Shown: positions 1-7,951 of the stretch, in pieces | Position numbering within the stretch: the first letter of the stretch is position 1 | Layout: each line of letters opens with the position of its first letter | Source of the DNA: Brevibacillus reuszeri | GTDB taxonomy: Bacteria; Bacillota; Bacilli; Brevibacillales; Brevibacillaceae | Assembly: GCF_002897295.1 (NCBI RefSeq) | Contig: NZ_BEXF01000004.1 | Coordinates: forward strand, 62,001-126,000 | Length of the DNA: 64,000 nt | Direction of reading: 5' to 3' | Translations under genes and position numbers: made by a program | The notes under the pieces: model-generated | What the model saw: the letters and a program-made list of their open reading frames with translations, nothing else | Told to the model about the DNA's origin: nothing | The model's database searches: none

Positions 1-680
1 CAGCAACCGAGCTTTTGCTGCATTATGATCAAATCGTCCAGATGGCAGCAGGAAAGATGTCACGCAACCGTCCCGACTTGAACGAGGATTTGTATCAGGT
101 GGGGCGAATCACCTTGCTTCGCTTGTTCAAGCAATATGACATCGCGCATGGCATTCCCTTTGAAGGCTATGCCATGAAGCATCTGGTCGGACATATGAAA
201 AATTACTTGCGGGACAAGTCCTGGTACATACAGGTGCCGCGAAAAATTAAAGAAAAGAGCGCACTTGTTCAGCGGATGATTGACGAGCTGACTATCAGGC
301 TGGAGCGCTCCCCCCACGTGGAAGAGATCGCAGATGAGGTGGGGCTGACTGTGGAGGAAACCATCGAGGTTCTCGTTGGTCGTGACTACTACAACTATAC
401 GTCGCTAGACACACAGCTCTCGCCTGAAGGGGAGAGTAATGCGACGATTGCCGATATGATTGCCACACCCGCTGATGATTATCAGCTGCTGGAGAAGAGA
501 ATTGATTTGAATGAAGCGCTTGGCTGCTTGAAAAAAGAAGAACAAAAAGTGATTTCGCTTATTTACGCCGAAGGACAATCCCAAAGACAAATTGCTGAGC
601 AATTGGGCGTTTCCCAGATGAGCGTGTCCCGAATTCAGAAGCGGGCCATCGATAAGCTAAAGCATGCACTATCAGAGTAA
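1..680 (+). CDS. sigB: RNA polymerase sigma-B factor, 5' end cut by the window
   Basis: General stress sigma factor of the SigB/SigF group, which directs RNA polymerase to stress promoters. The reading frame is open to base 1, and the residues before the TTG at 15 still look like sigma-B, so the true start lies upstream of the window. Visible are region 2 (RPDL.EDL.QVG, FEGYAMKHLVGHMKNYLRDKSW), region 3 with IQVPRKIKEK, and the region 4 helix-turn-helix QRQIAEQLGVSQMSVSRIQKRA at the C-terminus. The next two genes resemble RsbK and RsbM, known SigB regulators in the Bacillus cereus group, which supports SigB over SigF/SigG. Sigma-70 family membership is close to certain. Confidence 0.9.
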   Translation, partial: ATELLLHYDQIVQMAAGKMSRNRPDLNEDLYQVGRITLLRLFKQYDIAHGIPFEGYAMKHLVGHMKNYLRDKSWYIQVPRKIKEKSALVQRMIDELTIRLERSPHVEEIADEVGLTVEETIEVLVGRDYYNYTSLDTQLSPEGESNATIADMIATPADDYQLLEKRIDLNEALGCLKKEEQKVISLIYAEGQSQRQIAEQLGVSQMSVSRIQKRAIDKLKHALSE

Positions 681-787
681 GGCTTACTCATGAGCGTCTA
701 CCCTTTTTTCGTTTCGTGGCAGCAAATGTGATAGAATAGTTGGTATATTTTTTTCCGACACGAAGCGTATGAAAGAAGGCGAGCTCG

Positions 788-3538
788 ATGAAAGGTATTA
801 ATCTGAACATTCAGGCGAAAATTTTTATCGTGTACGTATTGATCGTGGCTTGTCTGGGCGTTTCCCTTCTTATCGTAAATCATGCGATGAAGGATTTGCA
901 GGCTGAAATCGAGTTTATATCCAATCATGACATGACCGTACACGAGTTGACCAGTCAGGTACAAAAAAATGTGCTCGACATGGAAACAGGGATGCGCGGA
1001 TATGTGATTACTGGGGATGAACAGTATCTGGAGCCCTATGAGATCGGAAGCCGCAGCTGGCAGGATAACTACAACAAGCTGTACACGATGCTCGCGGATA
1101 ATCCGGGGCAACAGCGGAATCTGGAACAAATCCGCCCTTTGATTTTAAGCTGGGTGGCGAATACCGGAGAGTACGTCGTCCAGAAAAAGAAGGAAAACAA
1201 CGCAGAAGCTCTACAGCATCATTTTGAACAAAATACAGGCAAAAAAACGATGGATCAGCTGCGGACGCAGCTTGATTCTTTTCTTGTAGATGAGAAGAGA
1301 GTGACAGCAGAGCGCATCGAGAGGCTGAATCAGAGCAATGAAAAGGTGCTCTATATTTGGTATGCGATTATCGGCTTCGTAACGATCATCACTTTTGCCT
1401 TGTCCCTCTATCTGTCCAGAACTATCGTCAGCACGATCAAGCAGGTCGTGAAAACGATTCGAGAGATAACCGATCCCTCATCCGATGTGGACCTGACAGC
1501 AAGGATTGAGGTGCAAACAAAAGACGAGCTGCAGGAGCTCGCTTTTGCGACGAATGATTTGCTCGGCAGTCTGGAGCGGCAGAGCTGGATACAGAAGAGC
1601 ATGACGGAAATTTCTACGATCTATCAGGGCATAACGGATATTCATACGCTCACTAAAGCTTTTGTTGGCAGGCTTGCGCCAAAGCTCGGAGCGGCATACG
1701 GGGTCGTCTATCTACGGAAAAATCATAGCGCTGAGACGATCTTCATTCGCGTGGCAGACTATGCACTTGCGAATCAGGAGCATGCTGCGGACAGCTTTCG
1801 CTTGGGGGAAGGTCTAGTTGGTCAGTGTGCGGTGGATAAACGTATTTTTCTCATCGATCATTTGCCAGAAGATTATATCAAGGTCACCTCTGGATTAGGG
1901 CAAGCCTCACCTCGCCATTTAGTGGTCGCTCCGATCATGGTAGAAGGAAGAGTAGAGGCAGTCGTCGAGCTGGCTGCGTTTCAGCCGTTTGAAGCAGCGC
2001 ACTTAACACTCTTGGATTTGCTGCAGGAGAAGTTTGGACAATCGATCGTCAGCGTTATGGGAAGGATGGAAGTGGAGCGCTTGCTTAGCGAGTCTCAAGT
2101 GATGACCGAAGAGCTGCAGACACAGTCCGAGGAGCTGCAGACTCAATCGGAAGAACTGCAGATGCAGCAAGAGCAGCTGCGCATGACCAATGAATTTTTG
2201 GAAGAACAAAATCTTTTTGCGCAGCAGAGGGCAGCTGAACTGCAAAAAGCAAAGGATGAGCTGGCAGAATACGCGCGCAAGCTGCAGGAGAGCTCGCAGT
2301 ACAAGACTGATTTTCTGGCGAACATGTCCCATGAGCTGCGCACGCCGCTGAACAGCATTTTGATCCTGTCACAAATGCTCATGGAAAACAGTCAGTCAGA
2401 AACGGACGAGGCGGAAGTGGAAGAGTACTCCCGGGTCATTAATACAGCGGGGCAAGACTTACTTCGCCTCATTGACGATATTCTTGATTTATCCAAAATC
2501 GAGGCTGGGAAAATTGAGATCATGACAGATGAAGTCAACGTCTCGGAAATCCCGCAGCTGATGCAAAGCATGTTTGAACCAGTAACTTCGACAAAGCAGC
2601 TGGACTTTGAAGTGCACGTCCATCCAGACACACCCGATCTTATTTTGACGGATGGGCAACGGCTGCATCAAATATTGAAAAACCTGTTGTCAAATGCATG
2701 TAAATTCACCGAACAGGGAAGTGTGACACTGCGGATAGGACCAGCGAATTCGTTGCGTGTTCAGGAGCTGCTTCCTGACCTGAAAGAAGAGACGGTATTA
2801 GAATTTTCAGTGATAGATACAGGAATCGGAATCCCGTGCGACAAACAGGAGCTCATCTTCGAAGCGTTCCAGCAGGTCGATGGCACGACCAATAGACAGT
2901 ACGGTGGGACCGGACTTGGACTATCGATTTGCCGTGAGTTTACACGCCTATTGGGTGGAGCTATCGTGGTTGAGAGCGAACCGAATAAAGGAAGTACGTT
3001 TACTTTGTACCTTCCAAGCAAACGGGACGAGGCTACTCCAGATGGACAAGATACGGGACTTCTGGCGACAGACGAAGTGGCAGCAACCGGAAGTATGGTC
3101 GCTTCGGAACAAGAGAATGCGAGCTGGTTGGATATGGTCACACCTGCTCCAGAAGAAAAGCTCTTCCAGGGAAAGCGTGTACTGCTAGTCGATGACGATG
3201 CCAGAAATGTGTATGCGCTCGTTACCGCACTGGAACGAAAAGGAGTCTCGGTAGAGGTAGCAGAGAATGGCAGAGAGGCATTGGAGAAGCTGCAGGGTTC
3301 TTGGGAGTACGATCTAGTCCTGATGGATATTATGATGCCGGTCATGGATGGCTATGAAGCGATGAAGATCATACGTGAGGAGCTGGGGCTAGACCAGTTG
3401 CCTATCATCGCGCTGACTGCCAAAGCGATGAAGCACGAAAGAGAAAAATGCTTGGAAACCGGTGCTTCCGATTATATTATGAAGCCATTAAATATAGACC
3501 AGCTGTTCTCGCTCATGCGGGTGTGGCTGACGAAATAG
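788..3538 (+). CDS. rsbK: Hybrid sensor histidine kinase, RsbK-like
   Basis: 916-residue membrane hybrid kinase. Order of parts: TM helix about 12-32, an extracytoplasmic CHASE3 domain (METGMRGYVITGDEQYL), TM helix about 188-208, HAMP to about 265, GAF about 285-430, a coiled coil about 435-500 with near-identical EELQTQS heptads, HisKA with phospho-acceptor His515 (NMSHELRTPL), an HATPase domain with DTGIGIP and GGTGLGLSI, and a C-terminal receiver (from about 795) with Asp847. The initiator ATG follows a GAAGGCGAG ribosome site. In B. cereus, RsbK has this CHASE3-GAF-kinase-receiver plan and signals to SigB through the phosphatase RsbY. Here it directly follows sigB and precedes a CheR-type gene, so the name is an inference from architecture plus location. 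Confidence 0.75.
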   Translation: MKGINLNIQAKIFIVYVLIVACLGVSLLIVNHAMKDLQAEIEFISNHDMTVHELTSQVQKNVLDMETGMRGYVITGDEQYLEPYEIGSRSWQDNYNKLYTMLADNPGQQRNLEQIRPLILSWVANTGEYVVQKKKENNAEALQHHFEQNTGKKTMDQLRTQLDSFLVDEKRVTAERIERLNQSNEKVLYIWYAIIGFVTIITFALSLYLSRTIVSTIKQVVKTIREITDPSSDVDLTARIEVQTKDELQELAFATNDLLGSLERQSWIQKSMTEISTIYQGITDIHTLTKAFVGRLAPKLGAAYGVVYLRKNHSAETIFIRVADYALANQEHAADSFRLGEGLVGQCAVDKRIFLIDHLPEDYIKVTSGLGQASPRHLVVAPIMVEGRVEAVVELAAFQPFEAAHLTLLDLLQEKFGQSIVSVMGRMEVERLLSESQVMTEELQTQSEELQTQSEELQMQQEQLRMTNEFLEEQNLFAQQRAAELQKAKDELAEYARKLQESSQYKTDFLANMSHELRTPLNSILILSQMLMENSQSETDEAEVEEYSRVINTAGQDLLRLIDDILDLSKIEAGKIEIMTDEVNVSEIPQLMQSMFEPVTSTKQLDFEVHVHPDTPDLILTDGQRLHQILKNLLSNACKFTEQGSVTLRIGPANSLRVQELLPDLKEETVLEFSVIDTGIGIPCDKQELIFEAFQQVDGTTNRQYGGTGLGLSICREFTRLLGGAIVVESEPNKGSTFTLYLPSKRDEATPDGQDTGLLATDEVAATGSMVASEQENASWLDMVTPAPEEKLFQGKRVLLVDDDARNVYALVTALERKGVSVEVAENGREALEKLQGSWEYDLVLMDIMMPVMDGYEAMKIIREELGLDQLPIIALTAKAMKHEREKCLETGASDYIMKPLNIDQLFSLMRVWLTK

Positions 3539-3555
3539 AAGTAGGTGAACTCGAA

Positions 3556-4428
3556 ATGGACACTCCATTACCAGACCTATCCACCGATTCTTTGACAGCT
3601 ATGGAGAATGTGGTTCACGACGAGCGGCAACAAATAGAAATCAACCTGCTCTTGGAAGGTCTTTATCAAATGTACGGCTACGATTTTCGCGGTTATGTGC
3701 GTGCATCGCTGCGCAGGCGAATCGTAAATCGGATGATAGCGGAGGGACTTCCCACAATCACAGCATTATTGGAAAAGGTGCTGCATGAGCAAGGAGCTTT
3801 GGAACGATTACTGAACGACTTATCCATTCGCCTGACAGAAATGTTTCGAGATCCAAGCTTTTTCATCGCCTTCCGTAAAGAAGTAGTGCCCATACTACGG
3901 AAACTGCCTGAAATTCGAATATGGCATGCTGGCTGTGCAACGGGGGAAGAGGTTTACTCCATGGCGATCCTGATGTTGGAGGAGGGATTGGCCCACAAGA
4001 CGAGGATTTATGGAACGGACATGAATGAAAAGGCGATTGAGGCTGCGCAGAAAGGAGCATTTCCCTTAAAGAAAATGCAGCAGTATACGAAAAATTACTT
4101 GGACGCCGGGGGAACGAAGGCCTTTTCCGAATATTACGCCACCGACCATCGCTTTGCCTATTTTCGCCCCAGTATGAGTGAGAATCTCGTGTTCGCTCAG
4201 CATAACCTGGTGACGGATGGCTCTCTGAATGAGTTTCATGTGATCCTGTGCCGCAATGTCCTGATTTATTTCGATCAAGAGTTGCAGCATCATGTCCATC
4301 GGTTGATTTACGGGAGCTTGGCTGACGGGGGCTTTTTAGGGCTAGGGAGTAAGGAGTCGATTCTATTTGTGCCGGATGGCCTTCCCTACACCGATTTCAA
4401 TCCACAGGAAAAAATCTACAGGAAATAA
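3556..4428 (+). CDS. rsbM: CheR-type protein methyltransferase, RsbM-like
   Basis: 290-residue SAM-dependent methyltransferase of the CheR family: an N-terminal helical CheR_N part (YGYDFRGYVRASLRRRI), then the Rossmann methyltransferase with IWHAGCATGEEVYSMAI as SAM-binding loop, a GTDMNE acidic turn and the CheR signature HVILCRNVLIYFD. I chose the ATG 17 bases past the kinase stop because GTAGGTGA precedes it; the frame is open further upstream but inside the kinase gene. In B. cereus, RsbM methylates RsbK and lowers SigB activity. No chemoreceptor gene is adjacent, so RsbK is the most likely substrate. That partner assignment is inference. Confidence 0.75.
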   Translation: MDTPLPDLSTDSLTAMENVVHDERQQIEINLLLEGLYQMYGYDFRGYVRASLRRRIVNRMIAEGLPTITALLEKVLHEQGALERLLNDLSIRLTEMFRDPSFFIAFRKEVVPILRKLPEIRIWHAGCATGEEVYSMAILMLEEGLAHKTRIYGTDMNEKAIEAAQKGAFPLKKMQQYTKNYLDAGGTKAFSEYYATDHRFAYFRPSMSENLVFAQHNLVTDGSLNEFHVILCRNVLIYFDQELQHHVHRLIYGSLADGGFLGLGSKESILFVPDGLPYTDFNPQEKIYRK

Positions 4429-4449
4429 AGCATTTCTATGAAAATGAGG

Positions 4450-4498
4450 ACCGCCACGCTTGCAGATGAAACAGATCGCTTTCGTGGCGGTTCTTTTT
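4450..4498 (+). terminator. Rho-independent terminator after the rsbM-like gene
   Basis: Nine-base-pair stem ACCGCCACG/CGTGGCGGT followed by TCTTTTTG, starting 21 bases after the methyltransferase stop. Confidence 0.85.
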
Positions 4499-4524
4499 GT
4501 TTCAACCGCAAGAAAAGTGGTTAA
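4499..4524 (+). promoter_or_regulatory. Candidate sigma-B promoter before the DUF1328 gene
   Basis: GTTTCA, a 14-base spacer and GGTTAA resemble the Bacillus SigB consensus (GTTTAA, 12-15 bases, GGGTAT). It begins at the T-run of the preceding terminator and lies about 55 bases before the start codon. The -10 match is only partial. Confidence 0.35.
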
Positions 4525-4578
4525 TAATGAGCAGGAACGATTATACAAGAGGAAACAAACCAGGAAAGGGTGATCCAC

Positions 4579-4743
4579 ATGTTACGATGGTCTATGCTGT
4601 TTCTGATCATTGCCATTATTGCGGCGATATTCGGGTTTTCAGGGATTGTTTCGGCAGCGGTGGGTATCGCGAAATTCTTGTTCGTTGTTTTTTTGATCTT
4701 GTTCGTTCTGTCTCTCATCTTTGGGAAACGCAGCAGTTACTAG
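4579..4743 (+). CDS. Small DUF1328 (YtjA-type) membrane protein
   Basis: 54-residue very hydrophobic protein beginning [20 protein letters not shown] and ending FGKRSSY. It has two predicted membrane segments joined by a short [12 protein letters not shown] stretch that is typical of the DUF1328 family. The ATG follows AGGAAAGGGTGAT at good spacing, and a terminator lies on each side, so this is a single-gene unit. Function of the family is unknown. Its place next to the SigB module, and a possible SigB promoter, suggest a stress role, which is inference. Confidence 0.85.
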   Translation: MLRWSMLFLIIAIIAAIFGFSGIVSAAVGIAKFLFVVFLILFVLSLIFGKRSSY

Positions 4744-4765
4744 AAAATGATGAGGGTACTGGCGA

Positions 4766-4800
4766 GAATCCGTCTCCTCTAGGCGGATTCTTTTATTTTC
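4766..4800 (+). terminator. Rho-independent terminator after the DUF1328 gene
   Basis: Stem GAATCCG/CGGATTC with an 11-base loop, followed by TTTTATTTTC, 22 bases after the stop codon. Confidence 0.75.
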
Positions 4801-4876
4801 ACGAAGACAGGCTGCCGAGCATCTCGACAGCCTAAAATGGGGGAGAGAGTTTCCCATTCTTTTTTTCTTCGTATCT

Positions 4877-5029
4877 TTAATCTTTCAACTCGGTAATCAC
4901 TTTTGAAGCACGCTTTTCATCTGGGGAAGGGAACATTTGATATTGATGCTGAAGCTCGATTTCCTTTTCATTTAATTCGCTTGTCGTTTTTTGTTCAGCT
5001 TGTCCGTTGTGTTTATCGCTATTTTCCAC
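4877..5029 (-). CDS. Small hydrophilic protein, 50 residues
   Basis: GTG-started gene reading MENSDKHNGQ...KRASKVITELKD, rich in Glu, Lys, Gln and Asn, with no membrane segment and no motif I recognise. The start is preceded by a strong GGGAGGTGA site at proper spacing, which is the main reason to believe it is translated. It lies downstream of, and on the same strand as, the serine hydrolase gene, with an imperfect GTAGGG/CCCTAC hairpin between them, so it could be read as a partly attenuated second gene or from its own promoter. Function is unknown; small stress or spore proteins of Bacillales have similar composition, but that is a weak hint only. Confidence 0.6.
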   Translation of the reverse strand: MENSDKHNGQAEQKTTSELNEKEIELQHQYQMFPSPDEKRASKVITELKD

Positions 5030-5103
5030 GACCAGTCACCTCCCTCAAAGGAGTAGGGTATACAACAACTCCCTACTTTATCCCAAAAAGAGGAAAATGC
5101 TTT

Positions 5104-7101
5104 TTATTGTTTAATCGGCAGCGAATAGTAGCCAAACGCTAAATCCAGCAATGCGCTGGCTTCTTGGCGCTTCAGTAAATCTTTTGCACGGAATGTGAAA
5201 GAGCCATCTGCGTTTACCTTTGTATCAGGATCAACGATGCCTTGTGAAACAAGTGCAGTGATCGAATCTGCTGCCCATGTGTCAGCTGTGTCTTGCAGCG
5301 TCACTTTGCTGGTTGCCACAGGCTCAAGCTGCTTCAAGTTTTGAATCATGACAGCAGCGACTTGTCTTGTGATTGGTGCCTGTGGGTTCAAAGTAGGGAT
5401 ACCCGTGGCCAATTGCTGTCTAAGCCCGTCTTCACTCCCAGCCATTACGTAATGGCCTTCGGCTTTGATCAGGGCGTCAGCAAATTCGCCTTGTGTCATG
5501 GTCCCTGCAGGATCAAATTTACTTCCTGATTTCGCTCCCATAATGGAAAAGGCGCTGAGGTTGTTGATATGGGTCTTATAGCTGCTAGTGTTAGGGACGT
5601 CTGAGTAGGTCTTTTCCATTTCCATTTTTTGTGATTCGCCAGCAAGGTTAACGCCTTTTTCCGTTGTATAATAGAAGTATTTGATGTTACCGTTTTTGTC
5701 TTCCTTGAACGCGATTTTTTCGCCTTCCTCATCTACAAATAGCAATGGGTGAATCATTCGCAGCTTTTGTTTTCCGGTTGCCTCACTCTCAAGCACGAGT
5801 GATCCATTCTCATAGGTAATAGAATTGCGTGTCCAATAGGCACGCGTATTTTGATACAGCCCGAAATATTTTTGCGCATCCGCTTCGCTCAAGGGCAAGT
5901 AAACAGGCTCAGCTTTTTTTTCTGTTTCTGGGAAATAATGATCCATGAATTCTTTGTAAATATCAGCGCTAACCATTGAATCATTGTTGTAGGACATGAA
6001 AAAGCCGGTTCTATGTTCCGGGATCAATACCATTAGGGAAGAATGGCCTGGCATGTTTCCGCCCTTCAAAACAACGTGCTGACCATTTGTATACTCTGGA
6101 AAATAGTTTTCAAAGCCTACGGTTGTGATCGGGATGTCATCCGCGAAAATCTGGTGCGTATGCATCAAATCCAAGCTTTTCTGGCTGACGATTTCTTTGC
6201 CGTCAAATTTTCCGTTTTGCAGCTGCATGATCATGTACTTTGCCATGTCTTCTGCTGTTGATATAATGCTTCCCTGCGGACCATCAGTTGGAGCGTGTCC
6301 TTCTAGCGGACGTTGCTCGCCAGTATTATAGTAATTGGCAGCCATTCTCTTCATGAGCTCAGGCTTCAAACGTACACTGGTCGAGGCCATTCCGAGAGGC
6401 TTGAACACTTTTTCATCCATATACTGGGCAAAGGGGATACCACTTGCTTTTTCCACGGCGTAGCCAGCGAGTAAGAATCCTGTATTATCATACGTATAGA
6501 CTTCGCCAGGTGGTCGGATGACGGTCGGCAAGTGCTTTGGAAGGAATTCATCCATAGAGATGTCCTGCCCGATGTATTGTGGACCGGTAAAGGTAGTTTC
6601 GTCCGGCAATTCGAAGCCGGGTGTGTAGGTGAGCAAGTCGTACATGGTGACAGGTTTTCCTGTCTTATTAGGAATTTTTAGTCCACCGAGATATTCCTCT
6701 ATATTGCGATGCAGGTCAATTTTACCCGCATCGACTTGCTGCATAGCAGCCAAGGCGGTAAAGGTTTTCGATACTGAGCCAATTTGGAACACCGTGTCTT
6801 TATCAACAGGGATTTTCTTTTCCTTGTCAGCAAAGCCGTAGCCTTTGTTCACGATGACTTTGCCATCACGGACGACAACAAAGCTGGAACCAGCCACATT
6901 GTATTCTTTCATTTTTTCTGCAAACAGTGGATCGGCAAATGCTTCTATTTCTTTGGCATCCATCGGTCCTTTTATGCTGGTTTCAGTAATGGAAGCAGTC
7001 TGTTTTGATTCCACAGCACCAAGCGGCTGCGTGCATGCGGCAATCAAGGTCGTGGAGAGAAGAAAAACGACTAGACTCATTTTTTGTATCACTTTTTTCA
7101 T
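5104..7101 (-). CDS. Lipoprotein serine hydrolase (beta-lactamase/PBP4* fold) with C-terminal SLH-like repeats
   Basis: 665-residue exported protein. The N-terminus has a signal peptide and a lipobox ending in Cys23 (LIAAC). The hydrolase domain has the SxxK catalytic motif at Ser109-Lys112 (GSVSKTF), the YxN motif at 204-206 (YDN), and a late GGNMPGHSS stretch in place of KTG. A linker domain follows, then about 140 residues resembling S-layer homology repeats (TWAADSITALVSQGIVDP, RKDxxxRxEA-like). Class C beta-lactamase-like enzymes of this kind act as peptidases or esterases on cell-wall peptides; there is no direct evidence for antibiotic hydrolysis. The lipid anchor plus SLH-like repeats would tie it both to membrane and wall. 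It is transcribed alone. Confidence 0.8.
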   Translation of the reverse strand: MKKVIQKMSLVVFLLSTTLIAACTQPLGAVESKQTASITETSIKGPMDAKEIEAFADPLFAEKMKEYNVAGSSFVVVRDGKVIVNKGYGFADKEKKIPVDKDTVFQIGSVSKTFTALAAMQQVDAGKIDLHRNIEEYLGGLKIPNKTGKPVTMYDLLTYTPGFELPDETTFTGPQYIGQDISMDEFLPKHLPTVIRPPGEVYTYDNTGFLLAGYAVEKASGIPFAQYMDEKVFKPLGMASTSVRLKPELMKRMAANYYNTGEQRPLEGHAPTDGPQGSIISTAEDMAKYMIMQLQNGKFDGKEIVSQKSLDLMHTHQIFADDIPITTVGFENYFPEYTNGQHVVLKGGNMPGHSSLMVLIPEHRTGFFMSYNNDSMVSADIYKEFMDHYFPETEKKAEPVYLPLSEADAQKYFGLYQNTRAYWTRNSITYENGSLVLESEATGKQKLRMIHPLLFVDEEGEKIAFKEDKNGNIKYFYYTTEKGVNLAGESQKMEMEKTYSDVPNTSSYKTHINNLSAFSIMGAKSGSKFDPAGTMTQGEFADALIKAEGHYVMAGSEDGLRQQLATGIPTLNPQAPITRQVAAVMIQNLKQLEPVATSKVTLQDTADTWAADSITALVSQGIVDPDTKVNADGSFTFRAKDLLKRQEASALLDLAFGYYSLPIKQ

Positions 7102-7249
7102 GTGCGATTCTCCTTTTGGTGTGGTACACGTTTTGGCGCATCGATTCCTAGGGGTAGCGCTTGAGCACAGTATGGCAAAGCTCGTGTCATACTCGGTAGT
7201 TACTTCCTGTCATTATTTTTCCGAATTACAAAAAAGCTGCTGTCTTTGG

Positions 7250-7263
7250 ATGTCATATGACAT
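7250..7263. promoter_or_regulatory. Perfect 14-bp palindrome in the intergenic region before the sensor operon
   Basis: ATGTCATATGACAT lies between the serine hydrolase and the sensor/kinase operon, about 90 bases before the latter. Symmetry suggests a dimer binding site, possibly for the kinase-fused regulator downstream. Confidence 0.4.
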
Positions 7264-7350
7264 TTTGGCACTGGCTCATGTGACGCGCGGCGGATTACGG
7301 TAAGGGCAGACCGTCATCATCGTGTCGGAAAAGGTATAGACAGGAGAGAT

Positions 7351-7947
7351 TTGGCTTTGTTGAAAAGAGCGATCATGAGAAACGTGCAAAATTTTATCTT
7401 CTTGCTGTTTACATTTGCTTCGGGTGTGTTTTACTTTTGTTTTTATTTGAGTGGGATTGCGCTTGGCTTGGCATTGTCATTTACCGTAGTGGGAATTCCA
7501 TTGCTCACCAATGTGCTGCGTACAACCCAAGCTTTTGTCCAGCATGAACGTATTCAGACGAAGATTTACACCGATATTTCTATTGAGCCGTTGGCAGCTA
7601 GACAAAGAGCAGAGGGAAATCAATGGATACAGGCAAAGGTGGAATTAACGAATGGAGAAAATTGGATATCGGTTTATTGGCTGATGCAGAAATTCATCCT
7701 AGGGTGCATTTGTCTGGTGATCGGAGTGCTCATCTACATTGGACCTGTTTTGTGTGCGTTTGTACCGTTACTCTATCCGCATTTGGAGTTATATTTTTTT
7801 GGGATTCCTGTGGATTCAGAGCTGAGGGCATTGCAAATTATGGCTGTGGGATTCATACTCATGATCGGGTGCTCCAAGATTGGGAACGGACTCGTACAGA
7901 TCATTGGTGGGTACACGCGCTTGATGTTCAAAGCAATTAGGAGATGA
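7351..7947 (+). CDS. Membrane sensor protein partnered with a NarL-type kinase
   Basis: 198-residue integral membrane protein with two hydrophobic hairpins (about 12-45 and 115-180), resembling the Sensor domain found before or fused to DesK/LiaS-like histidine kinases in Firmicutes and actinobacteria. In-frame TTG codons occur at 7351, 7357 and 7360; CAGGAGAG upstream fits 7351 or 7357 and the choice is uncertain. The kinase-regulator gene starts five bases after its stop, so the two are co-translated and this protein is probably an input subunit. The ligand is unknown. Confidence 0.65.
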   Translation: MALLKRAIMRNVQNFIFLLFTFASGVFYFCFYLSGIALGLALSFTVVGIPLLTNVLRTTQAFVQHERIQTKIYTDISIEPLAARQRAEGNQWIQAKVELTNGENWISVYWLMQKFILGCICLVIGVLIYIGPVLCAFVPLLYPHLELYFFGIPVDSELRALQIMAVGFILMIGCSKIGNGLVQIIGGYTRLMFKAIRR

Positions 7948-7951
7948 TGGT

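Noticed and set aside
2085..2382. Long minus-strand frames inside the hybrid kinase gene
   Set aside because: They mirror the repetitive EELQTQS coil coding region and have no ribosome sites or known motifs.
4808..4832. Hairpin AGGCTGCCGAG/CTCGACAGCCT as a terminator
   Set aside because: No T-run follows on either strand; it may be a processing or stabilising structure only.
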